This document shows positions 9,259 through 18,412 of a stretch of 64,000 nt of DNA, piece by piece. Made by a program: the position numbers and the translations under genes. Position 1 is the first letter of the stretch. Each line of letters starts with the position of its first letter. Source of the DNA: Atopobium deltae (GTDB lineage Bacteria; Actinomycetota; Coriobacteriia; Coriobacteriales; Atopobiaceae); the NCBI RefSeq assembly GCF_001552785.1, contig NZ_KQ959487.1, positions 62,001 through 126,000 of the forward strand, in the 5' to 3' direction. Under the pieces are notes generated by a model. The model was not told the origin of the DNA, searched no databases, and saw nothing but the letters and a program-made list of their open reading frames with translations.

Positions 9259-9606
9259 CTAGTGTCCTGGAAAAAGCACTGGACGAATAAAGAAGTGTCC
9301 CAGCAAAACAACTACGAGCATAGCTGCTATAAAAATTCCCAGCCATATAAGTGAACTACGCAGCTCTTTTTTGGTAAATCCAGGATGGGGCAAGGAGGTT
9401 AAAAGGACAAGCATCATTATTGCGGCAGAATAAACTTGATTGCTGGTAAAATATGCTGGCAGAGGAAAGCCTGTATATTTACATATGCTTCCGAGGAAAA
9501 ATACCGCTAATCCCGCTATAAGCACCTTTGCTGCATACCATACATATTTATAGGTAGCACTCATGCCCCACGCTACACGCTCATCAAGACCTGTGTTTGC
9601 GTTCAT
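9259..9606 (-). CDS. small multi-pass membrane protein of unknown function
   Basis: A 115-residue protein with three clear hydrophobic segments, about residues 26-46, 56-76 and 90-110, joined by short charged loops. I do not recognise a family. The ATG at 9606 is chosen because a GAGG site lies 7 bases upstream; a GTG 21 bases earlier is possible. Its start lies one base after the stop of the remnant upstream (TAA-T-ATG), which suggests translational coupling to what was once a longer upstream gene. An immunity-type or holin-like role is speculation. Confidence 0.6.
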   Translation of the reverse strand: MNANTGLDERVAWGMSATYKYVWYAAKVLIAGLAVFFLGSICKYTGFPLPAYFTSNQVYSAAIMMLVLLTSLPHPGFTKKELRSSLIWLGIFIAAMLVVVLLGHFFIRPVLFPGH

Positions 9607-9607
9607 A

Positions 9608-9787
9608 TTAGTACCTCGTAACCTCAAGTAGCTGATCTGTCCTCATTTTAATAGACTTACCCCAACGCTTATAAGTCGTGGTTCTTTCTTTACATTTCAA
9701 CTTAAAGCCGAGATTTGGATCATCGGGGATTGTGCCTCCTAAGAGATCTATGATACCCCCGATAGCGCCAGCAACGCCACCAACCGC
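9608..9787 (-). pseudogene. 5'-truncated open frame with glycine-rich N-part
   Basis: Fifty-nine codons are open between two stops, ending one base before the membrane-protein start. The visible peptide opens with a Gly/Ala/Ile-rich stretch (AVGGVAGAIGGIIDLLGG) and continues with a basic tail rich in Lys/Arg/Thr. There is no ATG or GTG before codon 30, so the 5' end is missing. The tight junction with the next gene argues the frame was real. A glycine-zipper stretch occurs in small bacteriocins and in membrane peptides; I cannot assign either. The remaining bases to 9983 show a possible TTGACC-16-TAAAAT promoter near 9795-9825 but no other gene. Confidence 0.4.
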
Positions 9788-9983
9788 TTATAAAAAGATT
9801 TTATAGCGCTCTATGCAATGGTCAAAATAGTGAAAGCGCAAAAGAAATCATGGGTCTTATAAAGAGTGTATAGTAAACCCGTCTTACTAGAGTATACGTT
9901 AGGAAAGCGGGCAGTTACAGAAATTCTGCCACAAACCCCTCACACCCATTGTTAAGGCGTGTTTATGCAGGCTCGCGCCTGAA

Positions 9984-10298
9984 CTAATGCCTAAAACGCA
10001 ACGAATAACGCCTGTTCACTTCGTCAATCACGGCGACAAGTTTTTTAAATTCTGCATCTTGCCCGATGCCCGTTAAAAAAGCCAGTCCGTTAAAGACGGG
10101 AACATGCCAATCGACATCTTCTTTTACGGTGGAGATGTAAATATCGGCGGTACGAATTTCTTGGCGAAGGTGCTTCATTTCTACCGCTTCGCATTCTGCG
10201 TCAATATTTTTTGCAGAAAGCAACCTTTGCACCTTAGAAGCAACCGTTTGCGATGTTGCCACGCCAGATCCACATGCAACAATAATACGAGCAGTCAA
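9984..10298 (-). CDS. orphan PTS EIIB component, galactitol type
   Basis: A 104-residue PTS IIB protein. The phosphocysteine lies in IIVACGSGVATSQT, close to the P-loop of GatB-type domains, and the rest has the right length and pattern. It accepts phosphate from IIA and passes it to sugar bound by IIC. Start: GTG at 10313 overlaps the ribosome site AGGGAGGAA, so TTG at 10298 just after it is more likely. No IIA or IIC gene is next to it; a IIC-like fragment of another family lies far away at about 43 kb. The gene follows the GntR regulator on the same strand, which may control it. Confidence 0.82.
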   Translation of the reverse strand: MTARIIVACGSGVATSQTVASKVQRLLSAKNIDAECEAVEMKHLRQEIRTADIYISTVKEDVDWHVPVFNGLAFLTGIGQDAEFKKLVAVIDEVNRRYSLRFRH

Positions 10299-10359
10299 AG
10301 GTTCCTCCCTCACACGCCTTTATTACTCTCACCATAGCAGTTTATACCAAGCACGGTAC

Positions 10360-11106
10360 CTACAATTGCCGTACACGATCTATTTCTGAACTTATCACAC
10401 AACGGTTTGCAGGGAGCCAAACACTGCCCCACTCAACAGGTACCCCATTATCAAGACGCACAAGCTGATCGAGATCAAGCACAGGCGCATGCTCGTCACA
10501 ACGCAGCCATTGAGCACGCTTTTTTCCTGCAGTGCGCGCGCTATAAATCATTTCTGACTTACCAATCTGATGCCCACTGAGGCGTTCAACCGCTTCAAAA
10601 AGTCCCTCTTCAGAAAAATCTGCTTTATCGAGGCCGGGCACCGCCGAAAGATTGAGGTGGCTTTCGATAAACATGACGGGCTCACCGAACACTTCTCGAA
10701 CGCGCGCAAGATATAAATAGGATTCGCCACGACCGATGCCAAGGGCATCGGCACAAGCTTTGCCAGCAAGTTCAACGCGCTTCTCAACAACCGTTGTTTG
10801 ATACGGAATACCTTGCTCGTTCATCGATTCGGCGAAGGAGAGTAACGAGTTGGATGAGGGGCGCGCCATAACAGGCTGCGTAACATAGGTGCCACGACCC
10901 CGCTGCTGCACCAAAAGCCCCTCGTCAACAAGGGTTTTAATGCCTTTTTGAACGGTGCCGCGCGAAAGGTCGAGCATCTGCATGAGCTCATGCTCCGAAG
11001 GAATGCGATCGTCTACTCCCCACTGCTTTGAGTAGATCTTTTCGCGTACAAAATCCGAAACCTGTACATATAACAGTTCATCTGCTGATTTTTCGAACTT
11101 TGTCAT
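10360..11106 (-). CDS. GntR-family transcriptional regulator (HutC/UTRA type)
   Basis: A 248-residue repressor-type protein. The N-terminal winged helix is recognisable in IPSEHELMQMLDLSRGTVQKGIKTLVDEGLLVQQRGRGTYV at about residues 38-77 (key run SEHELMQMLDLSRGTV). A UTRA ligand-binding domain fills the rest and ends VEWGSVWLPANRCV. HutC-type regulators commonly sense phosphosugars or amino acids, and the PTS IIB gene downstream fits a sugar signal. The ligand cannot be read from sequence. Confidence 0.88.
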   Translation of the reverse strand: MTKFEKSADELLYVQVSDFVREKIYSKQWGVDDRIPSEHELMQMLDLSRGTVQKGIKTLVDEGLLVQQRGRGTYVTQPVMARPSSNSLLSFAESMNEQGIPYQTTVVEKRVELAGKACADALGIGRGESYLYLARVREVFGEPVMFIESHLNLSAVPGLDKADFSEEGLFEAVERLSGHQIGKSEMIYSARTAGKKRAQWLRCDEHAPVLDLDQLVRLDNGVPVEWGSVWLPANRCVISSEIDRVRQL

Positions 11107-11286
11107 ATCATCCCCTCGTCACGAGCCTCTTTGTTTATTCTAGCGTATTCCAATCGTCTTGTATGCGAACCCGTTTTTGGTTTGCTGGGCGGTAGGACGC
11201 TGTGGCGCTGGAGCGCAACCGACGCGCACGGCACCATTCGCGCAAGTGAGGCAGACTGCTTACGTGCGACGCAAGCATGACATACC

Positions 11287-13758
11287 TTACGCACGAAGCT
11301 GCGCGCCCAAACCCTTTTCGAGCTTCGCAAGCATCTTGTGGTGGATCTTCTCGACCTCCTCGGATGTCAAGCTTCGATCAGACGCACGATAGAGCAGCGA
11401 TACAGCCATGGACTTTTTGTTCGCGCGCTTCAGATCATCGTCGCGGTAGACATCAAACAGCGTTGCCTTTGTCAGCAGCGGGCCAGCAGCAGAATGTATG
11501 CGTTGCATGAGCACCTGTGCGCTCACCGATTCATTGACGATAAGAGCGATGTCCATCTGCACTGCGGGATGCGTCGGAATTGCTTGATAAGGCAACTCGC
11601 GGACGGCGTGCTTGAGCAGCACGTCTTGTGCGAGCTCAAAGGCGATGACGGGAACGTCAATATCAAAGTTGTGCAAGGCTTGCGGGTGCAGAGCGCCGAC
11701 CCAGCCGAGCTTCTCGCCAGCCACTTGGATAGTTGCCGCTTGCCCTGGTGCAAGCCAGTCATAAGCTTCGGGATCGGCAACCTCGAAGCGCGCCTTTTGG
11801 ATACGCAGGGCTTTGAGCAGCGTCTCGATCGCACCCTTCGCATCGAAGAAGTTGTAGCTTGCAGGCTTATGATTCCACGCAGCCTCACCAGCTGCTCCGC
11901 ACAGGACAGCCGACACAAAGCTGGGCTCGTCAGGCTGAGCTGCGTCTGCGCTTCCAAAGAAGCAACGACCCTGTTCGTACAGCGCAATATCGTCAACGCC
12001 GTGCGCAAGGTTGTACGCAACACAGCGCAAAAGACCCGGAATGATGCTGCGGCGCATCTCGGATTGATCGGAAACCAAGGGGTCAAGCAGCTCTACGGGA
12101 AGACCGCGTCCATCCTCCGACATCTGCAAACGCGCAAGATCGCTGTGATCAGCAAAGCAATAGGTCGTCGTTTGGTGCAGGCCACAGCTGCGCAGCGTTT
12201 GCCCGATGATGCGCACACGATTCTGATCCAGCGTAAGGCCACCAACATGGTTTTTTGCAGCTGGCAACGTCGGCGTGACGCGATCCATGCCCCAGAGGCG
12301 CAAAATTTCCTCAATCATGTCAGCTTCGCGCGTCAGATCGGGACGATTCGCAGGCGCTACAACCTTCCAGGGCAACTCTGTGCAGTCAAGCTTGCAGCCC
12401 AAACGACGCAAAAAGCGCTGCATATCAGCATCGGCAATATCGGCACCACAGAGCTGGCGAACGCGCCCGGGACGCAACGACATATGCGCATGCTCGTACG
12501 AGCGCGCCACGCAATCAATAGCACCCTGCGCTACCTGCGCACCGCAAATTTGTTCAAACAAGGCCGCCGCAATCGAAGCCGCGCGGTCGCATTGCGTGGG
12601 ATCGACCTGGCGCTCGTAGCGAATCGACGCTTCACTCATCAGATCAAGATTGCGACTCGTGCGCGAAATATGTCCTGCCGAGAAGACCGCGCTCTCGAGC
12701 AAAATATCGGTGGTATCATCGTCGATTTCGGAGTTTTGCCCGCCCATAACGCCAGCAAGCGCGACGGGCTTCTCGCCATTATCGCTGATAAGAGCCATGT
12801 CGGGCGTGAGGGTGCGCGTTTGTCCATCGAGGGTAACAAGCTGCTCGCCTTCATGCGCGGCACGCACGACGATGTGGTACTTGCCGTCGTCAGCACGCAT
12901 GAGTTTGTGCAGGTCAAAGGCATGCAAAGGCTGGCCCGTCAGATACATCACGTAGTTGGTAATATCTACGACATTGTTGACACTGCGTGTACCTGCGGCG
13001 TTAACGCGACGAGCAAGCCACTCGGGACTGGGACCAATTTTTACTCCATGCATTACGCGTGCGACGTAACGGCAGCAGAGCTCTGGATCATCGATACACA
13101 CCTCAAGCTGATCTTTTGTTGCAGGGGTATGTTCGTTTTGAATCGTAGGGGTAATCGTGGGATCGTCGAGATGCACATCGGTATCGTAAATGGCGCCTAC
13201 TTCGGTCGCAATACCGTACATCGACAAGCAGTCGGGACGATTAGGCGTAATTTCGGCATCGATGATGGTGTCAGCCAAGCCTACATACTGGGCAAATGAT
13301 ACGCCCACGGGAGCATCAGGCGGCAAAATCATAATGCCCACCGAATCTGGCGCCAGTCCCAACTCGCGCTCCGAGCAATTCATGCCGTACGACTCAACGC
13401 CGCGCAGCTTCGATTTTTTAATGGTGATGCCGCCTGGCAAATGAGCGCCGATAAGGGCGGTGACCACGTGATCGCCCTCGTTAAAGTTTTGAGCGCCGCA
13501 GACAATTTGTAGTGGTGCTGGATTGCCCTGCTCGTCGGTGCTAAACGAACCGACATCAATCTTGGTTACCCACAGGTGATCAGAATCGGGGTGCGCGGTC
13601 TTCTCGACCACTTTACCAGTGACGATATGGTCAAACGCTTCGCCAGTATTCTCGACAGTCTCGACCTCTGTGCCCGTACGAACAAATTCGCGACACAGAT
13701 CCTGTGGGTCATCGGGGAGCTCGACCATAGTTTTGAGCCATTCATATGAGATACGCAT
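11287..13758 (-). CDS. pheT: phenylalanyl-tRNA synthetase beta subunit
   Basis: An 823-residue PheT. It starts MRISYEWLKTMVELPDD, has the tRNA-binding EMAP-like domain (LQIVCGAQNFNEGDHVVTALIGAHLPG), B3/B4 and B5 domains (TPNRPDCLSMYGIATEVGA), and the C-terminal anticodon-binding domain (HPAVQMDIALIVNE ... SLTSEEVEKIHHKM). Together with PheS it forms the alpha2-beta2 enzyme charging tRNA-Phe. It follows pheS by 40 bases in the same transcript. A 653-codon open frame on the opposite strand is a shadow of its codon bias. Confidence 0.96.
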   Translation of the reverse strand: MRISYEWLKTMVELPDDPQDLCREFVRTGTEVETVENTGEAFDHIVTGKVVEKTAHPDSDHLWVTKIDVGSFSTDEQGNPAPLQIVCGAQNFNEGDHVVTALIGAHLPGGITIKKSKLRGVESYGMNCSERELGLAPDSVGIMILPPDAPVGVSFAQYVGLADTIIDAEITPNRPDCLSMYGIATEVGAIYDTDVHLDDPTITPTIQNEHTPATKDQLEVCIDDPELCCRYVARVMHGVKIGPSPEWLARRVNAAGTRSVNNVVDITNYVMYLTGQPLHAFDLHKLMRADDGKYHIVVRAAHEGEQLVTLDGQTRTLTPDMALISDNGEKPVALAGVMGGQNSEIDDDTTDILLESAVFSAGHISRTSRNLDLMSEASIRYERQVDPTQCDRAASIAAALFEQICGAQVAQGAIDCVARSYEHAHMSLRPGRVRQLCGADIADADMQRFLRRLGCKLDCTELPWKVVAPANRPDLTREADMIEEILRLWGMDRVTPTLPAAKNHVGGLTLDQNRVRIIGQTLRSCGLHQTTTYCFADHSDLARLQMSEDGRGLPVELLDPLVSDQSEMRRSIIPGLLRCVAYNLAHGVDDIALYEQGRCFFGSADAAQPDEPSFVSAVLCGAAGEAAWNHKPASYNFFDAKGAIETLLKALRIQKARFEVADPEAYDWLAPGQAATIQVAGEKLGWVGALHPQALHNFDIDVPVIAFELAQDVLLKHAVRELPYQAIPTHPAVQMDIALIVNESVSAQVLMQRIHSAAGPLLTKATLFDVYRDDDLKRANKKSMAVSLLYRASDRSLTSEEVEKIHHKMLAKLEKGLGAQLRA

Positions 13759-13798
13759 AGGAAATGCCTTTCAGTTATCAATTAGAGTCGATTGTCGA

Positions 13799-14905
13799 TT
13801 AGAATTGTTGCAAAAAGCGCATATCGCCTGTTATAAGCATGCGCAGGTCGGGCAGGTCATAACGAAGCGCCGCGACACGTTCGGCGCCGATACCAAACGC
13901 AAAGCCAGAGTACTTCTCGGGATCAATGTCAACATAACCAAAGACGTTGGGATCGACCATACCGCAGCCCAAAATCTCGAGCCAGCCCGTGTTCTTGCAA
14001 AAACGGCAACCGCTGCCGTGGCAAATGTTGCACGAAACGTCGACTTCGCAACTCGGCTCCGTAAAGGGGAAAAAGTGCGGTCGATAGCGCGTGGCACGGT
14101 CGGCACCAAACATGGCACGACAAAAATGGTCAAGGGTTCCCTTGAGGTCGCCAAAGGTAATGCCTTCGTCAACAACCAGGCCTTCGATCTGTGTAAATTG
14201 CGGCAGGTGGTTGGCATCAGCTGTATCGGGGCGAAAAACGGTGCCTGGGCAAATCATATAAATAGGTGGCTTTTGTTCCTCCATCGTGTGGATTTGCACG
14301 CCCGAAGTTTGGGTGCGCAACAATATGTCCGACTCGCCCTGGACGCGCGCGGGGTAGTTGCCGGCACTTGCGGGGCCAGCGGTGTCAGCGGCAGCGGTGC
14401 CTTGCGTACGATCGCGCAGATAAAAGGTATCGCGCGGCGAACGAGACGGATGATCTTCGGGAGCATTAAGCGCGGTGAAATTGTAATAGGTCGTCTCGAC
14501 ATAGGGGCCATCTTGTACGCTATAGCCCAGACCCACAAAAAATTCTTCGATCTCTTCCACAATCTGAGAAATGAGATGTTGCGTACCAAGCGTATGCGGG
14601 GTACCTGGCAAGGTTACGTCAACAGCCTCGGCCTTCATGCGCGCCTGCAGCGCTTGCTGCTGCAAATCCGCTTTGCGCTGGCCGAGGAGGGCCTCGAACT
14701 CGGTGCGCACTTCATTCGCCTTTTTTCCCACCAGGGGACGCTCGGCGGGATCTACCGTTCCCATCGAACGCAAAACAGCTGCAAGCGTGCCTTTTTTGCC
14801 CATCACGACGACACGGATGTGCTCAAGCTCGTCCAAGGTCGTAGCTGAAGCAAGCTCAGCTGTTGCCTGCTGTGCAATGCTTGTAAGCTTATCGATAAGC
14901 GACAT
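13799..14905 (-). CDS. pheS: phenylalanyl-tRNA synthetase alpha subunit
   Basis: A 368-residue catalytic subunit. Class II motifs are visible: HPSRSPRDTFYL (motif 1 region), the phenylalanine-pocket stretch VFRPDTADANHLPQF (motif 2), and FGIGAERVAALRYDLPDLR (motif 3). The N-terminal coiled coil (LATLDELEHIRVVVMGKKG region) binds tRNA. An upstream in-frame start at 14962 lies inside the terminator stem of the leader, whereas ATG 14905 follows AAAGGAAA, so 14905 is chosen. An insert around residues 195-215 (GTAAADTAGPASAG) is unusual. Expression is controlled by the T-box just upstream. Confidence 0.96.
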   Translation of the reverse strand: MSLIDKLTSIAQQATAELASATTLDELEHIRVVVMGKKGTLAAVLRSMGTVDPAERPLVGKKANEVRTEFEALLGQRKADLQQQALQARMKAEAVDVTLPGTPHTLGTQHLISQIVEEIEEFFVGLGYSVQDGPYVETTYYNFTALNAPEDHPSRSPRDTFYLRDRTQGTAAADTAGPASAGNYPARVQGESDILLRTQTSGVQIHTMEEQKPPIYMICPGTVFRPDTADANHLPQFTQIEGLVVDEGITFGDLKGTLDHFCRAMFGADRATRYRPHFFPFTEPSCEVDVSCNICHGSGCRFCKNTGWLEILGCGMVDPNVFGYVDIDPEKYSGFAFGIGAERVAALRYDLPDLRMLITGDMRFLQQF

Positions 14906-14931
14906 CGAGTTTCCTTTCTCAAATGTTCCAT

Positions 14932-14967
14932 AAAAAACGCCCTCAAGCTTCGTAAAGCTCAAGGGCG
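14932..14967 (-). terminator. T-box terminator hairpin of pheST
   Basis: CGCCCT (14938-14943) and AGGGCG (14962-14967) pair, continued by AGCTT/AAGCT across a two-base mismatch around a CGTA loop. It is followed in the transcript by six U (14932-14937). It lies directly downstream of the T-box antiterminator and 27 bases before the pheS start. Confidence 0.85.
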
Positions 14968-15225
14968 AAAATTTTTCCGCGGTACCACCTTGATTAATGT
15001 TTGCTGTTCGCGTACACGAGCGTGCGCAACGCTGTGCATGTGCGCGGGTTCGCGCGAATGCAAACGGGCAAACATCCCCTTATTGATTCTCGTATCGTGA
15101 GAAAAACGGATCACCTACTGATTGGAACACTCACGGCTGGCGCCTTACGTACCTCGCACGCGCGGTGGTCGCCTTACGAACTCTATGCGGCGAGCCCAAT
15201 GCACCTCGCACCACTTATTCCAACG
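14932..15225 (-). ncRNA. T-box leader controlling pheST
   Basis: The hallmark T-box sequence AAGGTGGTACCGCGG lies at 14977-14991 on the minus strand, followed by the terminator. Upstream, GTTGGAA near 15222 pairs with TTCCAAT near 15122, closing a long Stem I-like arm of about 100 bases. T-boxes sense uncharged tRNA through a specifier codon and the tRNA acceptor end; for pheST this would be tRNA-Phe (UUC). A TTC occurs in the upper part (near 15178), but I could not place the specifier loop with confidence. This fills most of the 14906-15351 gap. Confidence 0.85.
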
Positions 15226-15304
15226 TTCAGGTCACGGCTGCTAGAGTGAACGCCCTTCTCGAATTGCATAGGTATTTCTCAACCTCGAATACCTTCTCTG
15301 TCTA

Positions 15305-15335
15305 CAATTACGCCGAGAAGAACCCTCTCCGTCAA
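15305..15335 (-). promoter_or_regulatory. candidate promoter of the pheST T-box transcript
   Basis: TTGACG at 15335-15330 and TAATTG at 15310-15305 are spaced by 19 bases, just past the end of the HAD phosphatase gene. The spacing is slightly long. Transcription would begin near 15298 and run through the T-box. Confidence 0.4.
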
Positions 15336-15351
15336 CGCCTTGCAGCATAGC

Positions 15352-16212
15352 TTAGCACACCGACGATGAAAATGGGAATTTTCCTTGCGACAACGCACGA
15401 ATATTATGAGCTACCGCATCGTCTTCCACTCTGCCCGTGCGCCAGTTTGCCACCGCAGCCGCCTCGGGAACAGCACCCGCAACGGCAACGGAATGCTTCA
15501 CGTGCCTGAGCATGGCAACATCATTGCCACCATCGCCAAACACCATGACCTCATCAAGCGAAATCTCTAGCGCTTCTGCTAAAACATCAATGCCAGCAGC
15601 CTTGTTCCAGCCTTTTTTCATAACGTTGAGAAGACCAGGGTTAGGCACGTCAAAATCCCACTGCGGCAAAGCTTGCTGAAGCTCATCGCACAGCTCGTGG
15701 GTTTTTGCAAGATCGAGCTCGGTAAACACGTTGACCTTATCGATGCCCACAAGCGCCGCCAGATCGGCATCGAGCTCTTCGAGCGTATGCTGCCCGTCGT
15801 AGTCGTGCCCAACCGCGCCGCGCGCATACGCAGCAAAACTTTGTGCCAGCACCACGCGGTCGCCACACAAAATATGAGGAATGCCCTCAACAAAGCAATA
15901 CACGCCCGTGTTTAGCCGACCAAAGCACGCCTCCAACAGTGGCAGCAGTTCAGCGACCGAAAATTCCGCTTGACGAAGGAGCTTTCCATTTAAATAAACC
16001 GATTGCCCATTGGCGGCAACGCAAGTCGCATACGTGCGCGCATCCTCTCGAAAAATGCTATGCAACCAGGGCTGTCCACGTCCCGTGCACGGAGCAAAAT
16101 ATAAACCCGCCTCCTGTGCCTCGTGAATAGCTTGCAGCATATTAGGCGAAATTTGCTTTTCGCCATACGGGAGTATCGTGCCGTCGATGTCGGAAAGTAT
16201 GAGCTTAATCAC
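15352..16212 (-). CDS. HAD-superfamily phosphatase, Cof type
   Basis: A 286-residue haloacid-dehalogenase-type hydrolase. Motif I is LSDIDGTILP, where the first Asp is the nucleophile. Motif II is the Thr in CTGR, and motif IV is VFGDGGNDVAML. The large middle cap places it in the Cof/IIB group, which dephosphorylates sugar phosphates, flavin precursors and similar small molecules. The start is GTG at 16212 behind GGAGG; the open frame reaches 16302, but upstream codons lack homology. Substrate unknown. Confidence 0.86.
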   Translation of the reverse strand: MIKLILSDIDGTILPYGEKQISPNMLQAIHEAQEAGLYFAPCTGRGQPWLHSIFREDARTYATCVAANGQSVYLNGKLLRQAEFSVAELLPLLEACFGRLNTGVYCFVEGIPHILCGDRVVLAQSFAAYARGAVGHDYDGQHTLEELDADLAALVGIDKVNVFTELDLAKTHELCDELQQALPQWDFDVPNPGLLNVMKKGWNKAAGIDVLAEALEISLDEVMVFGDGGNDVAMLRHVKHSVAVAGAVPEAAAVANWRTGRVEDDAVAHNIRALSQGKFPFSSSVC

Positions 16213-16304
16213 AAGACCTCCAGAATTGTTCTCGCGCAGCGTGCCCGTGCGTATATCATGCATAATAGGTGCATATGTATTATATGCGCATAAGGAGGTC
16301 ATCT

Positions 16305-17855
16305 ATGAATGCAAATACCATCCCACAACATACACAGCTGCAAGAACAGCTGCAAGACGACCTTGCCGAACTCGATAGTATCGAGAAACGCCTGTTTGCG
16401 TTTCTCTATGCATCTACCAGCATTTACTTTAATGGCACCACGGTTGATCCCGTCAAGGCAGCAGCTGGACGCGGTGAAGCGCTGACCGTTTTTGATGAGG
16501 AGCAGCGCAAACTGCTGTGCAGCCCCGATACAGGCGAGCTCTTAGAGCGCTTGCGCCAAGCCGATAAGTGCGGCGAACTTGATGAAACCCGCTCGGCCCA
16601 AGTGCGCATCCTCTCGCGCGATCGCGCGCAGCAGGCCGACATCCCCTTTGACGTTGCCAGTGATTTTACGCGCCTGCGTGCCGAGGCGGGCGACGTATGG
16701 CATAAGGCAAAAATCAGTGGCGATTGGGCAAGCTTCGAGCCCCTTCTCGATAAGATCGTCAAAAGCATGAAGCATATTGCCAGCTATAAGGATGCCTCGA
16801 AGAGTCCTTATGATGTGTGGCTCAATGAGTTTGAGCCTGGTTGCGATCGAGCACTGTACGACAACTTCTTCGAGGCGGTTAAAAAGACGGTTGTGCCGCT
16901 GGTCAAAAGCATTGTCGCCCACAAGTATCAGCCAAGTCGCGCCTGCGTCGAGGGGGCGTTTGATCCAGGTCTGCAATGGGAGCTTGGCCGCGAACTCATC
17001 AAACTCGAGGGTGTCGACACCGATGCACTGGTCTTGGCCAAAAGTGAGCACCCCTTTACGGATTCATTGACCACGCAGCACGTCTTCGTGACCTCGCATG
17101 TGTATGAACATGACGTTTTATCCAATATCTTCTCAATCCTGCACGAAGGTGGCCATGCCCTATACGAACAAGGCGTAGACAGCCACTACAATTACACCTG
17201 CCTTAAAGGTGGCACGAGCATGGGCATGCACGAAACGCAGTCGCGCTTTTTCGAGAATATCGTGGGTCACAGCAAAGCATTTGCCCCTGTTTTGCTCGAC
17301 CTCCTTACCAAGTACTTCCCCGAGCGCATGAGCGGCGTCAAGCTTGATGCATTTTATGCTGCCGAGAATCGCGTCACGCCGTCACTCATCCGCATGGATG
17401 CCGACGAACTCACCTATCCCCTGCATATTTTGATCCGCTACGAGATGGAGCAGGAGCTCTTCGCAGGTGACATCACAGCCCGCGATGTTCCGCGTGTATG
17501 GGCACAAAAATACAAGGATTATCTGGGTATTGACGTCCCCAACCACAGCGTGGGTGCACTGCAGGATATGCACTGGTCAGATGGCTGCATTGGCTACTTC
17601 CCCACCTATGCGTTGGGTAGCGCCTACGGAAACCAGCTTGCCGCCAAGATGATAGAAGAGGGCATGGACTTTGACGGCGTGATTGCATCGGGCGACCTTG
17701 AGCCCATTCGTGAGTGGCTGCACAGCCGCATTTGGCGCTATGGCCGCAGTAAAGATCCTTTGGTACTCTTCGAGCAGGCCGTCGGTGCAAAGTTTGATCC
17801 TCGTTTTTACACTGAGTATCTCGAGAAGAAATTCTCGGACATTTACCAGCTGTAA
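16305..17855 (+). CDS. carboxypeptidase Taq, M32 metallopeptidase
   Basis: A 516-residue M32 metallocarboxypeptidase that trims C-terminal residues from peptides in the cytoplasm. The zinc site HEGGHALYEQG (HExxH) is followed by the family motif HETQSRFFEN, which gives the third ligand. ATG 16305 is chosen since AAGGAGG lies 7 bases upstream; the frame opens to 16269 without support. The M32 C-terminal region (IGYFPTYALGSAYGNQLAAKM) is intact. dtd follows within 30 bases and is probably co-transcribed. Confidence 0.93.
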   Translation: MNANTIPQHTQLQEQLQDDLAELDSIEKRLFAFLYASTSIYFNGTTVDPVKAAAGRGEALTVFDEEQRKLLCSPDTGELLERLRQADKCGELDETRSAQVRILSRDRAQQADIPFDVASDFTRLRAEAGDVWHKAKISGDWASFEPLLDKIVKSMKHIASYKDASKSPYDVWLNEFEPGCDRALYDNFFEAVKKTVVPLVKSIVAHKYQPSRACVEGAFDPGLQWELGRELIKLEGVDTDALVLAKSEHPFTDSLTTQHVFVTSHVYEHDVLSNIFSILHEGGHALYEQGVDSHYNYTCLKGGTSMGMHETQSRFFENIVGHSKAFAPVLLDLLTKYFPERMSGVKLDAFYAAENRVTPSLIRMDADELTYPLHILIRYEMEQELFAGDITARDVPRVWAQKYKDYLGIDVPNHSVGALQDMHWSDGCIGYFPTYALGSAYGNQLAAKMIEEGMDFDGVIASGDLEPIREWLHSRIWRYGRSKDPLVLFEQAVGAKFDPRFYTEYLEKKFSDIYQL

Positions 17856-17882
17856 ACCGGCTACACATCGTAAGGAGATCGC

Positions 17883-18335
17883 ATGAGGGCTTGTATTCAA
17901 CGCGTCACCCACGCACGGGTGTCCATAGATTCCGAGGTCGTGGGCAGCTGCCAAAAAGGCCTCATGATACTGCTCGGCGTCGCGGAAGATGATACCGCAA
18001 AGACCGCCCAGCAGCTTTGGAGCAAAATTTACAACCTTCGCATTTTTAATGACGAGAAGGGCAAAATGAACCTTTCGCTGGCTGATATTGAAGGCGACGC
18101 GCTGATCGTGAGCCAGTTTACATTGTATGCCGATGCTCGCCGTGGAAGGCGCCCGTCGTTTATTCAGGCTGCCTCTCCGCAGACAGGCTCTGCGCTGTAC
18201 GAGAAGTTCTGCGAGTTTGCGCGCGGTGATATTCCAACACTTGATCAGGGTGTTTTTGGCGCCGATATGCAGATTGAACTCGTAAACGATGGTCCCGTGA
18301 CCATTTGGCTTGATACTAAAGAACTAGGCTTTTAG
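17883..18335 (+). CDS. dtd: D-aminoacyl-tRNA deacylase
   Basis: A 150-residue Dtd protein that hydrolyses D-amino acids (and glycine) mis-attached to tRNA. It opens MRACIQRVTHARVSID and has the two active-site motifs SQFTL and the C-terminal cross-subunit NDGPVTIWLDT with Gly-Pro. Length is typical. A GGAGATCGC ribosome site precedes the ATG. It is the last gene before a strong terminator. Confidence 0.95.
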   Translation: MRACIQRVTHARVSIDSEVVGSCQKGLMILLGVAEDDTAKTAQQLWSKIYNLRIFNDEKGKMNLSLADIEGDALIVSQFTLYADARRGRRPSFIQAASPQTGSALYEKFCEFARGDIPTLDQGVFGADMQIELVNDGPVTIWLDTKELGF

Positions 18336-18412
18336 CCACAAGCTTAGGCCCAACGCAGCTTCGAGCGCTCAAGCTTAGCCTTGCGCACTCGACGATCTTG
18401 CGAACATGCAAC

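Noticed and set aside
11338-13299. 653-codon open frame opposite pheT
   Set aside because: It lies fully antisense to a clear pheT, has no ribosome site or recognisable motif, and is explained by the codon bias of the real gene.
13619-14848. 409-codon open frame opposite pheS
   Set aside because: Antisense shadow; pheS motifs are complete on the other strand.
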